From the NCBI GenBank assembly GCA_018646105.1, contig JABGVJ010000096.1, positions 1-32,666 on the forward strand: a stretch of 32,666 nucleotides of DNA, written 5' to 3'. The notes under the pieces were generated by a model that ran no database searches, was not told the DNA's origin, and saw only the letters and a list, made by a program, of their open reading frames with translations. A program made the position numbers and the translations under genes. This document shows, one piece after another, positions 15,040 through 23,846 of the stretch (positions are counted from its first letter, which is position 1; each line of letters starts with the position of its first letter). The DNA is from a bacterium. Its GTDB lineage: Bacteria > Margulisbacteria > Marinamargulisbacteria > JABGVJ01.

Positions 15040-16098
15040 ATGCTAGAAAAATTTATGGGATTAGAAGAACAATTTCAACGCTTAGAAGAAAAAATGAGCG
15101 ATCCTGATTTAATGCGAGATAGAAGTGCCTATCAGAAAATAGCAAAACAACATGCTGATTTAAAAGAAATTATAGAAGAATTTCGTAAATACAAAAAAAT
15201 AGAACAAGATATTACAGAAGCCAAGCAATTACTTAAAGACCCAGACTTTAAAAATTTAGCGCAAGAAGAATTAGATACCCTGGAAACAGAAAAAGAACGA
15301 ATTAAAAACGAACTCACGACCTTTCTTCTTCCTAAAGATCCTAATGATGATAAAAATGCCATTCTAGAAATACGCGCTGGTACGGGGGGCGAAGAGGCCG
15401 CTCTTTTTGCGTATGATTTGTATCGTATGTATATGAAGTATGCAGAATCCAAAAACTGGAAACTGGAAATATTATCGGAAAACATAACCGGAATCGGAGG
15501 GTTAAAAGAAGTAATATTTATCATATCTGGTAAAAAGGCTTATGGAAACCTGAAATATGAAAGTGGTATTCATCGGGTTCAACGCGTTCCTGAAACAGAA
15601 TCTTCCGGGCGTATTCATACATCAGCGGCTTCTGTGGTAGTTTTTCCTGATGTGGCCGAAGAAATAGACATTGAAATTGATCTAAAAGAATTACGTATTG
15701 ATACATATCGTTCTTCCGGGGCAGGTGGCCAGCATGTCAATAAAACAGATTCTGCGGTTAGAATCACACATTTACCTACAGGAGTGGCTGTAGCATGTCA
15801 GGATCAACGTTCACAATTTCAAAATAAAGAAAAAGCAATGCGTGTTCTAAAAACCAGGCTTTATGATAAAAAACTACAAGATGAAAAAGGGTCTGAAGCA
15901 GAGGCACGCAAAATACAAGTAGGGTCTGGGGACAGGTCTGAAAAAATTAGAACCTATAATTTTCCGCAAGGCCGCGTAACTGACCATCGTATAAATTTAA
16001 CTTTACATGCTTTGGATAAAATTCTGAACGGGTCTTTAGATGAAATAATCGAGGGATTAGCAACTGCGGAAAAAATAAATAAAATGAAAAACCAGTGA
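15040..16098 (+). CDS. prfA: Peptide chain release factor 1
   Basis: This 352-residue class I release factor has the catalytic GGQ at 229-231 within SSGAGGQHVNKTDSAVRITH. The RF1 form of the stop-recognition loop is present: VPETESSGRIHTSA, i.e. a P-x-T tripeptide (184-186) where RF2 has SPF. It should read UAA and UAG. The N-terminal helical domain (about 1-100) and GTGGEEA at about 114-120 are normal. GAGGA precedes the ATG. Its TGA stop overlaps the GTG start of prmC, which encodes the enzyme that methylates the Gln of this GGQ. Confidence 0.97.
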   Translation: MLEKFMGLEEQFQRLEEKMSDPDLMRDRSAYQKIAKQHADLKEIIEEFRKYKKIEQDITEAKQLLKDPDFKNLAQEELDTLETEKERIKNELTTFLLPKDPNDDKNAILEIRAGTGGEEAALFAYDLYRMYMKYAESKNWKLEILSENITGIGGLKEVIFIISGKKAYGNLKYESGIHRVQRVPETESSGRIHTSAASVVVFPDVAEEIDIEIDLKELRIDTYRSSGAGGQHVNKTDSAVRITHLPTGVAVACQDQRSQFQNKEKAMRVLKTRLYDKKLQDEKGSEAEARKIQVGSGDRSEKIRTYNFPQGRVTDHRINLTLHALDKILNGSLDEIIEGLATAEKINKMKNQ

Positions 16099-17006
16099 CA
16101 ACTTATTTTGATTTGTATAAAAAAGGAGAAAAACTTCTTTTAGCTACAAAAAATGAAGAGGCTGCGTTAGAAAGTAAATTATTATTATTAGATACGTTTA
16201 ATTTTTCACAGACAAAATTTTTAGCTAAGCTCAAACTAACAATTACAAATAAAACCCGCCTAAATATATTTTTAAGTAAAATTAAACAACGGCAAAAGAA
16301 AATCCCTTTAGCTCATATCTTAGGAAACGTTCATTTTAGAAATAACGTTTATAATATTAAGCCAGGGGTTTTTATACCGCGACCTGAAACAGAACTTTTG
16401 GTAGAAAAAATTACGCAAGTCATTCATAAAAACAAGCTTGATCCATCTGAAACAAACTTTTTTGAATTCGGGTTTGGTTCAGGCGTGATCAGCATTGAGG
16501 TGGCTTTGGCCTACCCTCATTTAAAAAATATGTACGCCTGGGACAAAAGCAAAAAAGCCTATAAAACAGCGCACGAAAACGCTCAAAGATTAGGGGCCCA
16601 AAACATAAATTTTATTTATAAAGATTTTTTTAAGGATTGGGATTTTTTTAAAACAATTGCGCAAAATGAGAAGCTTAATATTTTTGTATCAAACCCGCCT
16701 TATATTCCAGACTCGCACATTAGGGATTTACAAACAGAAGTTAAAAAACATGATCCTAAAGCTGCGCTTAAAGGGGGGGATGACGGTTTGAAAATTTACA
16801 AACGTCTTTTTAAACTTTTAAAATCAGTTGAAGGTTATTTTCTTTTTGAGTTTGGTATCGATCAACAAGAAGGATTAACCCAATTACTGCAAAAATATGG
16901 TTATGCTAATTTTACATTTTCTGATGATTATAGTGGGATTCCCAGGGTGTTGTTGATCCAAAATTTAAGAGGTCAACAAAAACCTGAGTCTTTGGAAGCA
17001 ACTTAA
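16095..17006 (+). CDS. prmC: Release-factor glutamine N5-methyltransferase
   Basis: This 303-residue SAM-dependent methyltransferase modifies the Gln of the release-factor GGQ motif. The N-terminal helical substrate-binding domain (about 1-90) leads into IKPGVFIPRPETELLVE, the SAM-binding strand FEFGFGSGVISIEVAL (about 123-138; canonical DLGTGSG, here with Glu and Phe changes) and the catalytic NPPY at 200-203 (VSNPPYIPDS). The C-terminal part ends in a basic tail. The start codon is GTG at 16095-16097, overlapping the prfA stop by 4 nt, the usual prfA-prmC coupling. Confidence 0.95.
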   Translation: MTTYFDLYKKGEKLLLATKNEEAALESKLLLLDTFNFSQTKFLAKLKLTITNKTRLNIFLSKIKQRQKKIPLAHILGNVHFRNNVYNIKPGVFIPRPETELLVEKITQVIHKNKLDPSETNFFEFGFGSGVISIEVALAYPHLKNMYAWDKSKKAYKTAHENAQRLGAQNINFIYKDFFKDWDFFKTIAQNEKLNIFVSNPPYIPDSHIRDLQTEVKKHDPKAALKGGDDGLKIYKRLFKLLKSVEGYFLFEFGIDQQEGLTQLLQKYGYANFTFSDDYSGIPRVLLIQNLRGQQKPESLEAT

Positions 17007-17010
17007 ATCT

Positions 17011-17040
17011 GCTTACGCAGCGGCGTTAGCCCAGCGAAGC
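17011..17040. terminator. Hairpin between convergent prmC and acetyltransferase genes
   Basis: GCTT and CGC (17011-17018, one bulged A) pair with GCG and AAGC (17034-17040), with an inner GGC-GTTA-GCC hairpin at 17022-17031. It starts just after the prmC stop and overlaps the last codons of the convergent gene. A bidirectional terminator is likely, although T-runs are absent. Confidence 0.4.
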
Positions 17041-18066
17041 CCCCCCTAACATAGACTCTATTGAGCTGCTCTTTTCAGATGTTTTTGTAGGAATGGTAGT
17101 CCAGATATTAAAATCTTCCAAGCCAGTTTTACGACGAATTAAATCTAAGCCTATGCTTTCGCTACCGGCTCTTTGATAATATTTTTCTAACGTGCCACTA
17201 AGTTCAAAGCCTAATCTATGAAAAATGAGATTGGACCCAAACACGGTAGCCCGCGCCTCGGCAAAAACCAAATCTATATCAGCTTCGATATCCACTGTCT
17301 CGTAAAGACACCGAGTCAAATGAGCGGCAAGATTTACACCTTGATGCTTTTTATGCGTAGCAATCCTGCCGATCTCACAAACGGTTAACTTTTGTGACCC
17401 AATAGGGATAGACGCTCTTTCCTCAGCGGCGATAGCTACAATGTGTTTAGATTTGCTCTCACGCGCTACATAAACAATAGAATTTTGAAAATTACCTTGA
17501 AAATTCTCTGGTGTAATATCATAGCTTTGGTAAACGCTAGTATAAATGTCGATAATATCCTGGATGTCTTGAGGCGTAGCCTGAACGGCTTTTAAGCGCT
17601 CCACTGTATAACCGGAATCTATGGGTCTGATGGTGCAATTCTTAGCCTGCACGTCCTGCAAAAGGGATTGTCTTTTCTCTAATATATTCCGGTCATTTGC
17701 ATCCGCCATTTCGTCCCGCATAATTCTAACATAAATAAGACTCTGGTGAGCAAATGCGTCTTGCAGATTGATACGAGCCTCGATAACAGCGGAAACACCG
17801 CAATCTAAAGCCAACGTATCTCCTAACTGATAATCTAAGCTAGAATCTATAATATACCTCCCCATTAACCGAGGCATATTATGAGCATTCAATTGTTGAA
17901 AGCCCTCCTCTAGCACAGCTTTTAAAGCTACGGCATTAGCATAAATGTCCGTAGAAAAATAGCGAATATGCCTATTTCCTTTATCAACCTCATACTTCCC
18001 AATTAAACCAATATTACTAATACATTCCTGTGGCGGTCTTAACGCTACTATTTTTAAATTCAACAT
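17026..18066 (-). CDS. GNAT-family N-acetyltransferase, substrate unknown
   Basis: Of 346 residues from the ATG at 18066, the C-terminal half (about 150-330) is a GNAT domain: IVAIAAEER, CEIGRIATHKKHQGVNLAAH (230-249), which fits the acetyl-CoA pyrophosphate-binding motif with a variant Q-G-x-N-L-A, and EARATVFGSNLIFHRLGFE. The N-terminal 150 residues do not match a domain I recognise. The layout (large N-terminal extension plus GNAT) resembles the lysine acetyltransferase AblB group only loosely, and no aminomutase gene is nearby. An in-frame TTG at 18171 would extend it by 35 basic residues and overlap the opposite gene's leader, so the ATG is preferred although its ribosome site (GGGGG) is poor. 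It converges with prmC. Confidence 0.7.
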   Translation of the reverse strand: MLNLKIVALRPPQECISNIGLIGKYEVDKGNRHIRYFSTDIYANAVALKAVLEEGFQQLNAHNMPRLMGRYIIDSSLDYQLGDTLALDCGVSAVIEARINLQDAFAHQSLIYVRIMRDEMADANDRNILEKRQSLLQDVQAKNCTIRPIDSGYTVERLKAVQATPQDIQDIIDIYTSVYQSYDITPENFQGNFQNSIVYVARESKSKHIVAIAAEERASIPIGSQKLTVCEIGRIATHKKHQGVNLAAHLTRCLYETVDIEADIDLVFAEARATVFGSNLIFHRLGFELSGTLEKYYQRAGSESIGLDLIRRKTGLEDFNIWTTIPTKTSEKSSSIESMLGGASLG

Positions 18067-18247
18067 TGAATTATGGCCCCCGTTTTTGTATACTTGTTTT
18101 GTTATTTTAGCAACACATTGTTTTTCTAATAACAATTTGGTTAGTTTAATAAAAAAAGCGTTACTTGTCAACTATGGGATTTTAATGGAAAATAAAGGTT
18201 ATAATATTTTCGACGTACGCTTAGCTACGAAACATAGAGAGAAAAAT

Positions 18248-18922
18248 ATGAAATTAGAAAAAATTTCAGATTATGTAAACCAATATTTAGAAAAACAGCC
18301 TTTTATAGAAGAGGCTATGCGGAAAAAAATCATTAATTATGCTAACTTAGCGCAATTAATAAAACCAGAATTGGAAAAAGAATTAGCTAAAAAGGCAGCG
18401 CCCGCAGCAATCGTGATGGCCTTAAGACGTTATGCTCAAAAAACAGGTCGCGCTACAAAAACTTTTCCTCAAGTACATTTTGAAGAAGATACAGATATTA
18501 GAATGCGTTCTGATCTCCTAGAAATCACGCTTATTAAATCCGAAGAAATGCAAAATGAGATAAAAAAAACATATAAATTAATTGATTTTAAAAAAGAAGA
18601 TTTTATTACCCTAGTTTATGGTTTACACGAAATAAGCATGATTACAAATCAGAAATATGAACAAAGATTATTAAAGGTATTTGCCGACCATAAAATTAAA
18701 TTTATTTTAAAAAACTTGTCTAGTTTAACGATTAATATTCCAGATGACTCCTATGAATCCGTGGGTTTATTTTATCTTTTTACACGCGCCTTGGCCTGGG
18801 AAAACATCCAAATAGTAGAAATAATTTCGACTTTCAAAGAAATGTCTTTTATTCTTAATACACCAGATATTCCACAAGCTTTTGCGGCGATTAAAAAGGT
18901 GATTAATGAGTATCGTAAGTAG
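18248..18922 (+). CDS. ACT-domain-like protein, unknown function
   Basis: This 224-residue soluble protein has an N-terminal helical, winged-helix-like part (about 1-65: ISDYVNQYLEKQPF, YANLAQLIKPELEKEL, APAAIVMALRRYAQ). Two ACT-like beta-alpha-beta units follow at about 85-165 and 165-222. The second is clearer (ESVGLFYLFTRALAWENIQI, VEIISTFKEMSFIL, AFAAIKKVIN). Proteins with this layout, a wHTH-like start and tandem ACT units, occur as uncharacterised regulators in archaea and some bacterial phyla. A longer frame begins at 18086, but the ATG at 18248 is where similarity-like structure begins. A TATAAT at 18200-18205 lies upstream of it, so a start at 18086 or 18185 would be outside the transcript. 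Confidence 0.65.
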   Translation: MKLEKISDYVNQYLEKQPFIEEAMRKKIINYANLAQLIKPELEKELAKKAAPAAIVMALRRYAQKTGRATKTFPQVHFEEDTDIRMRSDLLEITLIKSEEMQNEIKKTYKLIDFKKEDFITLVYGLHEISMITNQKYEQRLLKVFADHKIKFILKNLSSLTINIPDDSYESVGLFYLFTRALAWENIQIVEIISTFKEMSFILNTPDIPQAFAAIKKVINEYRK

Positions 18923-18951
18923 GTCGTTCTGCCGGAGTTAAAAGCTGCCCC

Positions 18952-20442
18952 TTATTTACAAATAGGAAAGGCGATAACATCCCGAATAGATTGTGCACCG
19001 GTCAAAAACATCATCATCCGGTCTATGCCCAGCCCTACACCACTCGCCGGAGGCAAACCGGCTTCAATAGCTTCCACAAACCGTTCATCCATAGGCGTTG
19101 CTGTTTCTAATCCAGCACGCAGTTTTTGCGCCTGATCTTCTAATAGGCAACGTTGCTCAACCGGATCATTGAGTTCGGAATAACCGTTACCAATTTCAAC
19201 CCCCTTAACAAAAGGTTCGAACCTCTCAATAAGTTCTGGATTTTGACGATGCGCTTTAGAAAGGGGGGAAGATTCTTTGGGAAAATCAATTACAAAAGTA
19301 GGTTGAATAATTAATTTTTCACAGAATTCTTCAAAAAGAAGTATAATTAAGCTATCTTTACTAACTTTACTGAAATCTAAGTCTTCTTCCAGAGTAATTT
19401 TTTGGACTTTCATTTGGGCTAAGATTTCGTCTTTGGTTAAATTCTCAACATCAATTTCCAGTTGTTGTTTGATAAAATCGGTCATTCTAACCCTAGGCCA
19501 AGGAGCCTTGAAATCTAATTCTTGGCCGTCATACACAACCTTAGTAGTGCCGTTTACGGTTTTAAAAACATATTCATATAAATCTTCGGTTAATTTCATG
19601 GTATCGTGATAATCAGCGTAGGCCAGATAAAATTCCATAGAAGTAAATTCCGGATAATGAGTACGATCTATACCTTCGTTACGAAAAGATTTGCCAATGT
19701 TATAAACACGTTCAATGCCACCTACCATAAGTCTTTTTAAATATAATTCCGGAGAAATGCTTAAGTAAACTTGCATATCAAGCGCATTAACTTTAGTGCT
19801 AAATGGTTTAGCTTCCCCACCCCCATATTTTGTGTCTAATAGTGGGGTTTCGATTTCCACAAATCCTTTTTGATCCATAAAGTTACGAATGAGCTTAGTA
19901 GCCAAAGCTCTTTTTAGAAAAGTTTCTTTGACTTCTTTGTTCATAATCATATCTAAAGAGCGGTGCTTATAGCGTAATTCTTTGTCCACAATACCATGAA
20001 ATTTTTCAGGTAACGGGCGGATCGATTTAGTTAAAATAGTAAAATTTTGCGCTCTGACTGTAATTTCCTCGGTCCTGGTTTTGAAAACAGTACCTTCTAC
20101 GCCAATAATGTCGCCTACATCTACTTTTTTGAATAGCTCGTAGCTTTCTTCTCCCACTTGTTTTTGGCCAAAATAAATCTGAATATCGCCGCTTTGATCA
20201 GCCAAGTTTAAAAAAGTGGATTTTCCCATATTGCGTAAAAGCATGACTCTTCCTGCTACTTTTACAATATCTGTATCTTGATATTTTGCGAAATTGTCTT
20301 TTATTTCTAAGGCTTTATGTGTCGGATCGTAGGTATAGGGATAGGGATTAATACCTGCTTTTTTTAAGGCGTTAACTTTCTCGATTTTTTTCTCGATAAT
20401 ACTATTGGTAGTAACTTCAGTTTCTGCTTGATGATTTTCCAT
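18952..20442 (-). CDS. lysS: Lysyl-tRNA synthetase, class II
   Basis: This 496-residue protein charges tRNA-Lys. The N-terminal OB-fold anticodon-binding domain (about 60-150, VAGRVMLLRNMGKSTFLNL, GDIQIYF) is followed by the class II catalytic core. Motif 1 region KGFVEIETPLLDTKYGGGEA, motif 2 FRNEGIDRTHYPEFTSMEFY and motif 3 GLGIDRMMMFLTG near the C terminus are all present. RSLDMIMN and VFKTRTEEITVRA are also typical. AAGGGG lies upstream of the ATG. It is 49 nt downstream of trxB and the last gene of the PBP1A-trxB-lysS run, with 29 nt to the convergent ACT-like gene. Confidence 0.97.
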   Translation of the reverse strand: MENHQAETEVTTNSIIEKKIEKVNALKKAGINPYPYTYDPTHKALEIKDNFAKYQDTDIVKVAGRVMLLRNMGKSTFLNLADQSGDIQIYFGQKQVGEESYELFKKVDVGDIIGVEGTVFKTRTEEITVRAQNFTILTKSIRPLPEKFHGIVDKELRYKHRSLDMIMNKEVKETFLKRALATKLIRNFMDQKGFVEIETPLLDTKYGGGEAKPFSTKVNALDMQVYLSISPELYLKRLMVGGIERVYNIGKSFRNEGIDRTHYPEFTSMEFYLAYADYHDTMKLTEDLYEYVFKTVNGTTKVVYDGQELDFKAPWPRVRMTDFIKQQLEIDVENLTKDEILAQMKVQKITLEEDLDFSKVSKDSLIILLFEEFCEKLIIQPTFVIDFPKESSPLSKAHRQNPELIERFEPFVKGVEIGNGYSELNDPVEQRCLLEDQAQKLRAGLETATPMDERFVEAIEAGLPPASGVGLGIDRMMMFLTGAQSIRDVIAFPICK

Positions 20443-20491
20443 TTTTTATCCCCTTTTCCAGATTGAGTTTGCCATAAATCCTGCTATTTTG

Positions 20492-21427
20492 TCAAATTTG
20501 TAGATAGCGTTCTGCTTCTAGGGCGGCCATACAGCCTGAACCCGCGGCCACAATAGCTTGGCGATAAACATGGTCCTGCACATCGCCGGCGGCAAAAACC
20601 CCGGGAATATTAGTCATCGTAGAATTGGGTTTAGTAACAAGATAACCTGTCTCATCCATTTCTAACTGACCTTTAAACATTTCGGTATTGGGTTTATGAC
20701 CGAGAGCATAAAAAAGCCCGGCTACGTCTATGGTTTCCAGTTTATTGGTCTGATTGTTTCTGATTTTTAAATGAGTTATTTTTTTGCCGTCACCTAAAAT
20801 CCCGGCTAATTCTGTATGCCACATAATTTCAATTTGAGCATTATGAAATGCTTTGGCCTGCATTGTTTTGGAGGCTCTGAAAACATTTCTTCGAACAAGC
20901 ATAGTTACTTTGCGGGCAAATTTAGTTAAATATAAAGCTTCTTCAATAGCTGTATCTCCGCCGCCGATCACGACCAAATGTTGATTTCTAAAAATGGGTA
21001 AACCGCCGTCACAAACCGCGCAAGCAGAAACTCCTTTTTGCCAATACTGATCTTCACCTTTGGCTCCTAATCTTTGCGCAATAGCGCCATTGGCGATAAT
21101 TAAAGTTTTGGTTTCGTACGTGCCGGAACTGCTAACAACCCGAAAAGGATTTACGTCCAACTCTACTTTCTCGACGGTTTCGGTCAAAATTTTAACGCCA
21201 CTTTTAAGGGTTTGTTCTCTCATTTTAAACATTAATTCCAGACCACTTACCCCATCAGGAAAGCCTGGAAAATTGTGAATATCCGTAGTTGTTGTTAACT
21301 GTCCCCCCGCAGCAATACCGCCAGCCATTAATCCTTCAAACATTAAGGGTTTCAAATTAGCCTGACCGGCATATATGGCAGCTGTCTGGCCCGCTGGTCC
21401 AGATCCAATAACAATTAAATTTTCCAT
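20492..21427 (-). CDS. trxB: Thioredoxin reductase (NADPH-type fold)
   Basis: This 311-residue flavoprotein has FAD motif VIGSGPAGQTAAIYAG (6-21), the redox-active CAVC (Cys136, Cys139; most homologues have CATC), the pyridine-nucleotide motif VVIGGGDTAIEEALYL, and the C-terminal FAD motif GVFAAGDVQDHVYRQAIVAA. It reduces thioredoxin and maintains cytoplasmic thiols. GAGG is upstream of the ATG. PBP1A ends 13 nt upstream, so both are likely on one transcript, though the functional link is not obvious. Whether it uses NADPH, NADH or ferredoxin cannot be told from the sequence read here. Confidence 0.95.
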   Translation of the reverse strand: MENLIVIGSGPAGQTAAIYAGQANLKPLMFEGLMAGGIAAGGQLTTTTDIHNFPGFPDGVSGLELMFKMREQTLKSGVKILTETVEKVELDVNPFRVVSSSGTYETKTLIIANGAIAQRLGAKGEDQYWQKGVSACAVCDGGLPIFRNQHLVVIGGGDTAIEEALYLTKFARKVTMLVRRNVFRASKTMQAKAFHNAQIEIMWHTELAGILGDGKKITHLKIRNNQTNKLETIDVAGLFYALGHKPNTEMFKGQLEMDETGYLVTKPNSTMTNIPGVFAAGDVQDHVYRQAIVAAGSGCMAALEAERYLQI

Positions 21428-21440
21428 GAAAAATACCTCA

Positions 21441-23588
21441 TTACATGTTAAAAAAATCTAAAATCGTATTTTCTGATTCTGTATCTTTTTCTTTTTTAGT
21501 TGTAATTTTTTTATAATTTTCCCGAGTATCTTGAATAGTAGGTTCGGACCCTTTCCAATATTTTTCAGTAGTCACATATTCTGGATTACTAATTTCTGAA
21601 GCCAAATTACCGGTTTCCCAGTTAACTTCTTTTGAAACCAAACCATGTGGTCTAGGAAAATCCTGCGGCGAGATTTTTTTCAAAGCTTCACGCATAAAGT
21701 TTTTCCACATAATAGCTGGTATCCAGCCGCCGGTAACGTTGCGCATCGGAGTATTATCATCATTACCAACCCACGTAGCACAAACCAGTTGCGGTACATA
21801 CCCTATAAACCAAGCGTCTTTATAGTCTGAAGTGGTGCCTGTTTTTCCAGCCATAGGACGTGGTAGTTTAGCCCCTTTACCTGTCCCATAGTTCACGACG
21901 CCTTTCATCATTTCCACTAAAACGGCAATTAAATTTTTATCATAAACTCTAGTTTCTCTAATGCGATGTTTATACAAAGGGATACCGTCACGATCCTCAA
22001 TTTTAAGAATACTAATAGGTTTTACTCTAATACCATTATTGGCAAATACGCCGTAGACGCTGGTGATCTCCACCATCGTGACTTCTTTGGCACCTAGGGG
22101 AAGGGACAAGATAGGCATCAAAGGAGAGGTAATACCTAATTGACGGGCAGTTTCTACAACTGCTTTAGGAGAAACCATATCGTTTAATTTAATAGCGACA
22201 ACATTTATAGATCTTTCCAAAGCTTTTCTCATAGGAATATTACCTAAAAACTTTTCGCCATAATTATGCGGAGCATACGGACCTTCGGTAGTATTGAAAG
22301 TTATCGTGCTATCTTCAATAAAAGTACCTGGCGAAAATCCTTTTTTTAAAGCGGTTAAATAAACAAACGGTTTAAAAGTGGAGCCTGGCTGGCGTTTAGC
22401 TTGCAAGGTACGATTAAATTGGCTAACGGAAAAATCCGCGCCTCCTTGCATGGCTTTGATGTAACCGGTCCTGGGGTCAAGCGCCAACAAGGCGGCTTCA
22501 TTATAATTTAAACTAGGTACCTTTTCTCCTTTGATCCAATAAGGACGATTACCCAAATCAATAGCTTCTTGAACTACTTTTTCGGCTTGTTCTTGCAGAT
22601 GGTAATCTAAGGTTGTATATACTTTCATACCTGAAGTATAAGTAGATACTTCTCCATACATATTAATCAATTGTTCAATAATATGGATAGTAAAATAAGG
22701 AGCTTTGTATCTAAATTTTTTACGGCCAATTAATTGTAATTTTTCCTCGTACGCTTCTTCAACTTGTTCTGGTGTAAGAATGCTTAGTTTGGCCATTCTG
22801 TCCAAAACCAGTTTTTGTCTTTTTTTAGATAAAGTGAAGTTTTTTAAGGGGCTATATAATTCAGGTCCTTTTAACATCCCTACCAACATAGCAGCTTCGG
22901 CAGTTGACAAAGATAGAGCATTTTTACCGAAGTATAAATGAGCGGCTGACTCTATCCCATAAGCATTATGTCCCCAATAAACCTGGTTGAGATACATTTC
23001 CAAAATTTCTGATTTAGTATATTTTCTTTCAATTTGAATAGCCAAAATAATTTCAGCTAATTTACGAACTAATTTTTTTTGTCTGTATAAAAAGAGATTT
23101 CGGGCTAATTGTTGAGTTAATGTACTGCCGCCTTGAACAAAGCTACGCGCTTTAATATCTACCCACAAGGCCCGTAAAAGGCCTTTAATATTAATACCAT
23201 GATGTTCATAGAAAGCAGTGTCTTCCATAGCAACAACGGTTTTTTTAAGATTGTCTGAAATTTTTTCTAAAGGAATAAGAATCCTGTTTACTTCCTGATG
23301 TAACTCAGCAAGAATAACGCCGTCTGCGCTATAAATTTTGGTGGTTTCTGCAGGAATATAAGTACTAATAGTATCAACAGCTGGAAGATTTCTAGATATT
23401 TGAAAAAGCAAAATCCCCATAATCGCACTAGAAACAGAGCCTACTAGTAATAAAACTATTAAAACTTTTTTAGCGTAAAACCATAATTTTTCTCTCTGCG
23501 ACCTTTTGGCTTGATAGGAAGCGCCAACAGATCTTTTTGAGGAAGATTTGGATAATTTGCCAATACCTCGTCTAGATCTAAATATCAG
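21441..23588 (-). CDS. Penicillin-binding protein 1A, bifunctional class A PBP; start probably CTG
   Basis: From the proposed CTG start at 23588 the protein has 715 residues: a basic cytoplasmic tail (about 1-41, beginning IFRSRRGIGKLSKSSSKRS), one transmembrane helix (about 42-63), a glycosyltransferase domain with catalytic Glu122 (VAMEDTAFYEHHG) and GGSTLTQQLARNL, and a transpeptidase domain with Ser403-x-x-Lys406 (PGSTFKPF), SIN (460-462) and KTGTT (from 582). It polymerises and cross-links peptidoglycan at the outer face of the inner membrane. The first ATG (23420) lies inside the transmembrane helix and lacks a ribosome site. Between it and an upstream in-frame stop there is no ATG, GTG or TTG. 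AAAAGGAG stands 9 nt before the CTG. ATA or ATT just after it are alternatives. Confidence 0.93.
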   Translation of the reverse strand: MIFRSRRGIGKLSKSSSKRSVGASYQAKRSQREKLWFYAKKVLIVLLLVGSVSSAIMGILLFQISRNLPAVDTISTYIPAETTKIYSADGVILAELHQEVNRILIPLEKISDNLKKTVVAMEDTAFYEHHGINIKGLLRALWVDIKARSFVQGGSTLTQQLARNLFLYRQKKLVRKLAEIILAIQIERKYTKSEILEMYLNQVYWGHNAYGIESAAHLYFGKNALSLSTAEAAMLVGMLKGPELYSPLKNFTLSKKRQKLVLDRMAKLSILTPEQVEEAYEEKLQLIGRKKFRYKAPYFTIHIIEQLINMYGEVSTYTSGMKVYTTLDYHLQEQAEKVVQEAIDLGNRPYWIKGEKVPSLNYNEAALLALDPRTGYIKAMQGGADFSVSQFNRTLQAKRQPGSTFKPFVYLTALKKGFSPGTFIEDSTITFNTTEGPYAPHNYGEKFLGNIPMRKALERSINVVAIKLNDMVSPKAVVETARQLGITSPLMPILSLPLGAKEVTMVEITSVYGVFANNGIRVKPISILKIEDRDGIPLYKHRIRETRVYDKNLIAVLVEMMKGVVNYGTGKGAKLPRPMAGKTGTTSDYKDAWFIGYVPQLVCATWVGNDDNTPMRNVTGGWIPAIMWKNFMREALKKISPQDFPRPHGLVSKEVNWETGNLASEISNPEYVTTEKYWKGSEPTIQDTRENYKKITTKKEKDTESENTILDFFNM

Positions 23589-23605
23589 TTAAATCAACTC
23601 CTTTT
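23588..23605 (-). promoter_or_regulatory. Shine-Dalgarno site that points to a CTG start codon
   Basis: On the minus strand AAAAGGAG (23598-23605) is followed after 9 nt by CTG (23586-23588), in frame with PBP1A. The codon immediately before the CTG is TAA, so the gene cannot extend further. Confidence 0.65.
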
Positions 23606-23629
23606 TGTTTTTTTTAAACAATTTTGTTT

Positions 23630-23658
23630 ATTATACAATTACCGCGGTTTTTTTTTAA
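23630..23658 (-). promoter_or_regulatory. Promoter of PBP1A-trxB-lysS
   Basis: On the minus strand TTAAAA (23653-23658), a 17-nt spacer and a perfect TATAAT (23630-23635) precede the CTG start by about 40 nt. It is back to back with the tRNA-Leu promoter at 23686-23714. Confidence 0.6.
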
Positions 23659-23685
23659 GTCTTTTTATACTTTACGCAGACTTGC

Positions 23686-23714
23686 TTGTCATATCTGGTG
23701 TCTCATAGTATATT
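23686..23714 (+). promoter_or_regulatory. Promoter of tRNA-Leu and pgsA-pssA
   Basis: TTGTCA (23686-23691) and TATATT (23709-23714), 17 nt apart, end 17 nt before the tRNA 5' end. No other promoter is evident before the phospholipid gene. Confidence 0.7.
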
Positions 23715-23731
23715 TATGTCCATAAAAAAAT

Positions 23732-23822
23732 GCCGAGATGGTGAAATTGGTAGACACGACAGACTTAAAATCTGTTGCTGTTTTAAAGCAGCGTGCCGGT
23801 TCAAGTCCGGCTCTCGGCACCA
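23732..23822 (+). tRNA. tRNA-Leu (anticodon UAA), CCA encoded
   Basis: The acceptor stem is GCCGAGA paired with TCTCGGC, followed by discriminator A and an encoded CCA (23820-23822). The anticodon stem CAGA/TCTG closes the loop CTTAAAA, giving anticodon TAA. A long variable arm with GCTG...CAGC marks a class II tRNA. The T arm contains GGTTCAAGTCC. Length is 91 nt with CCA. Confidence 0.95.
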
Positions 23823-23846
23823 CCACCTATATTGGTACAAATTAAT

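Noticed and set aside
18086-18247. Upstream extension of the ACT-like gene (starts at 18086 or 18185)
   Set aside because: The added residues are not protein-like, overlap the opposite gene's start, and precede a TATAAT at 18200 that would put them outside the transcript.
23793-23846. Upstream start of the PgsA-PssA frame
   Set aside because: This start lies within the tRNA-Leu gene, so the ATG at 23847 is used instead.
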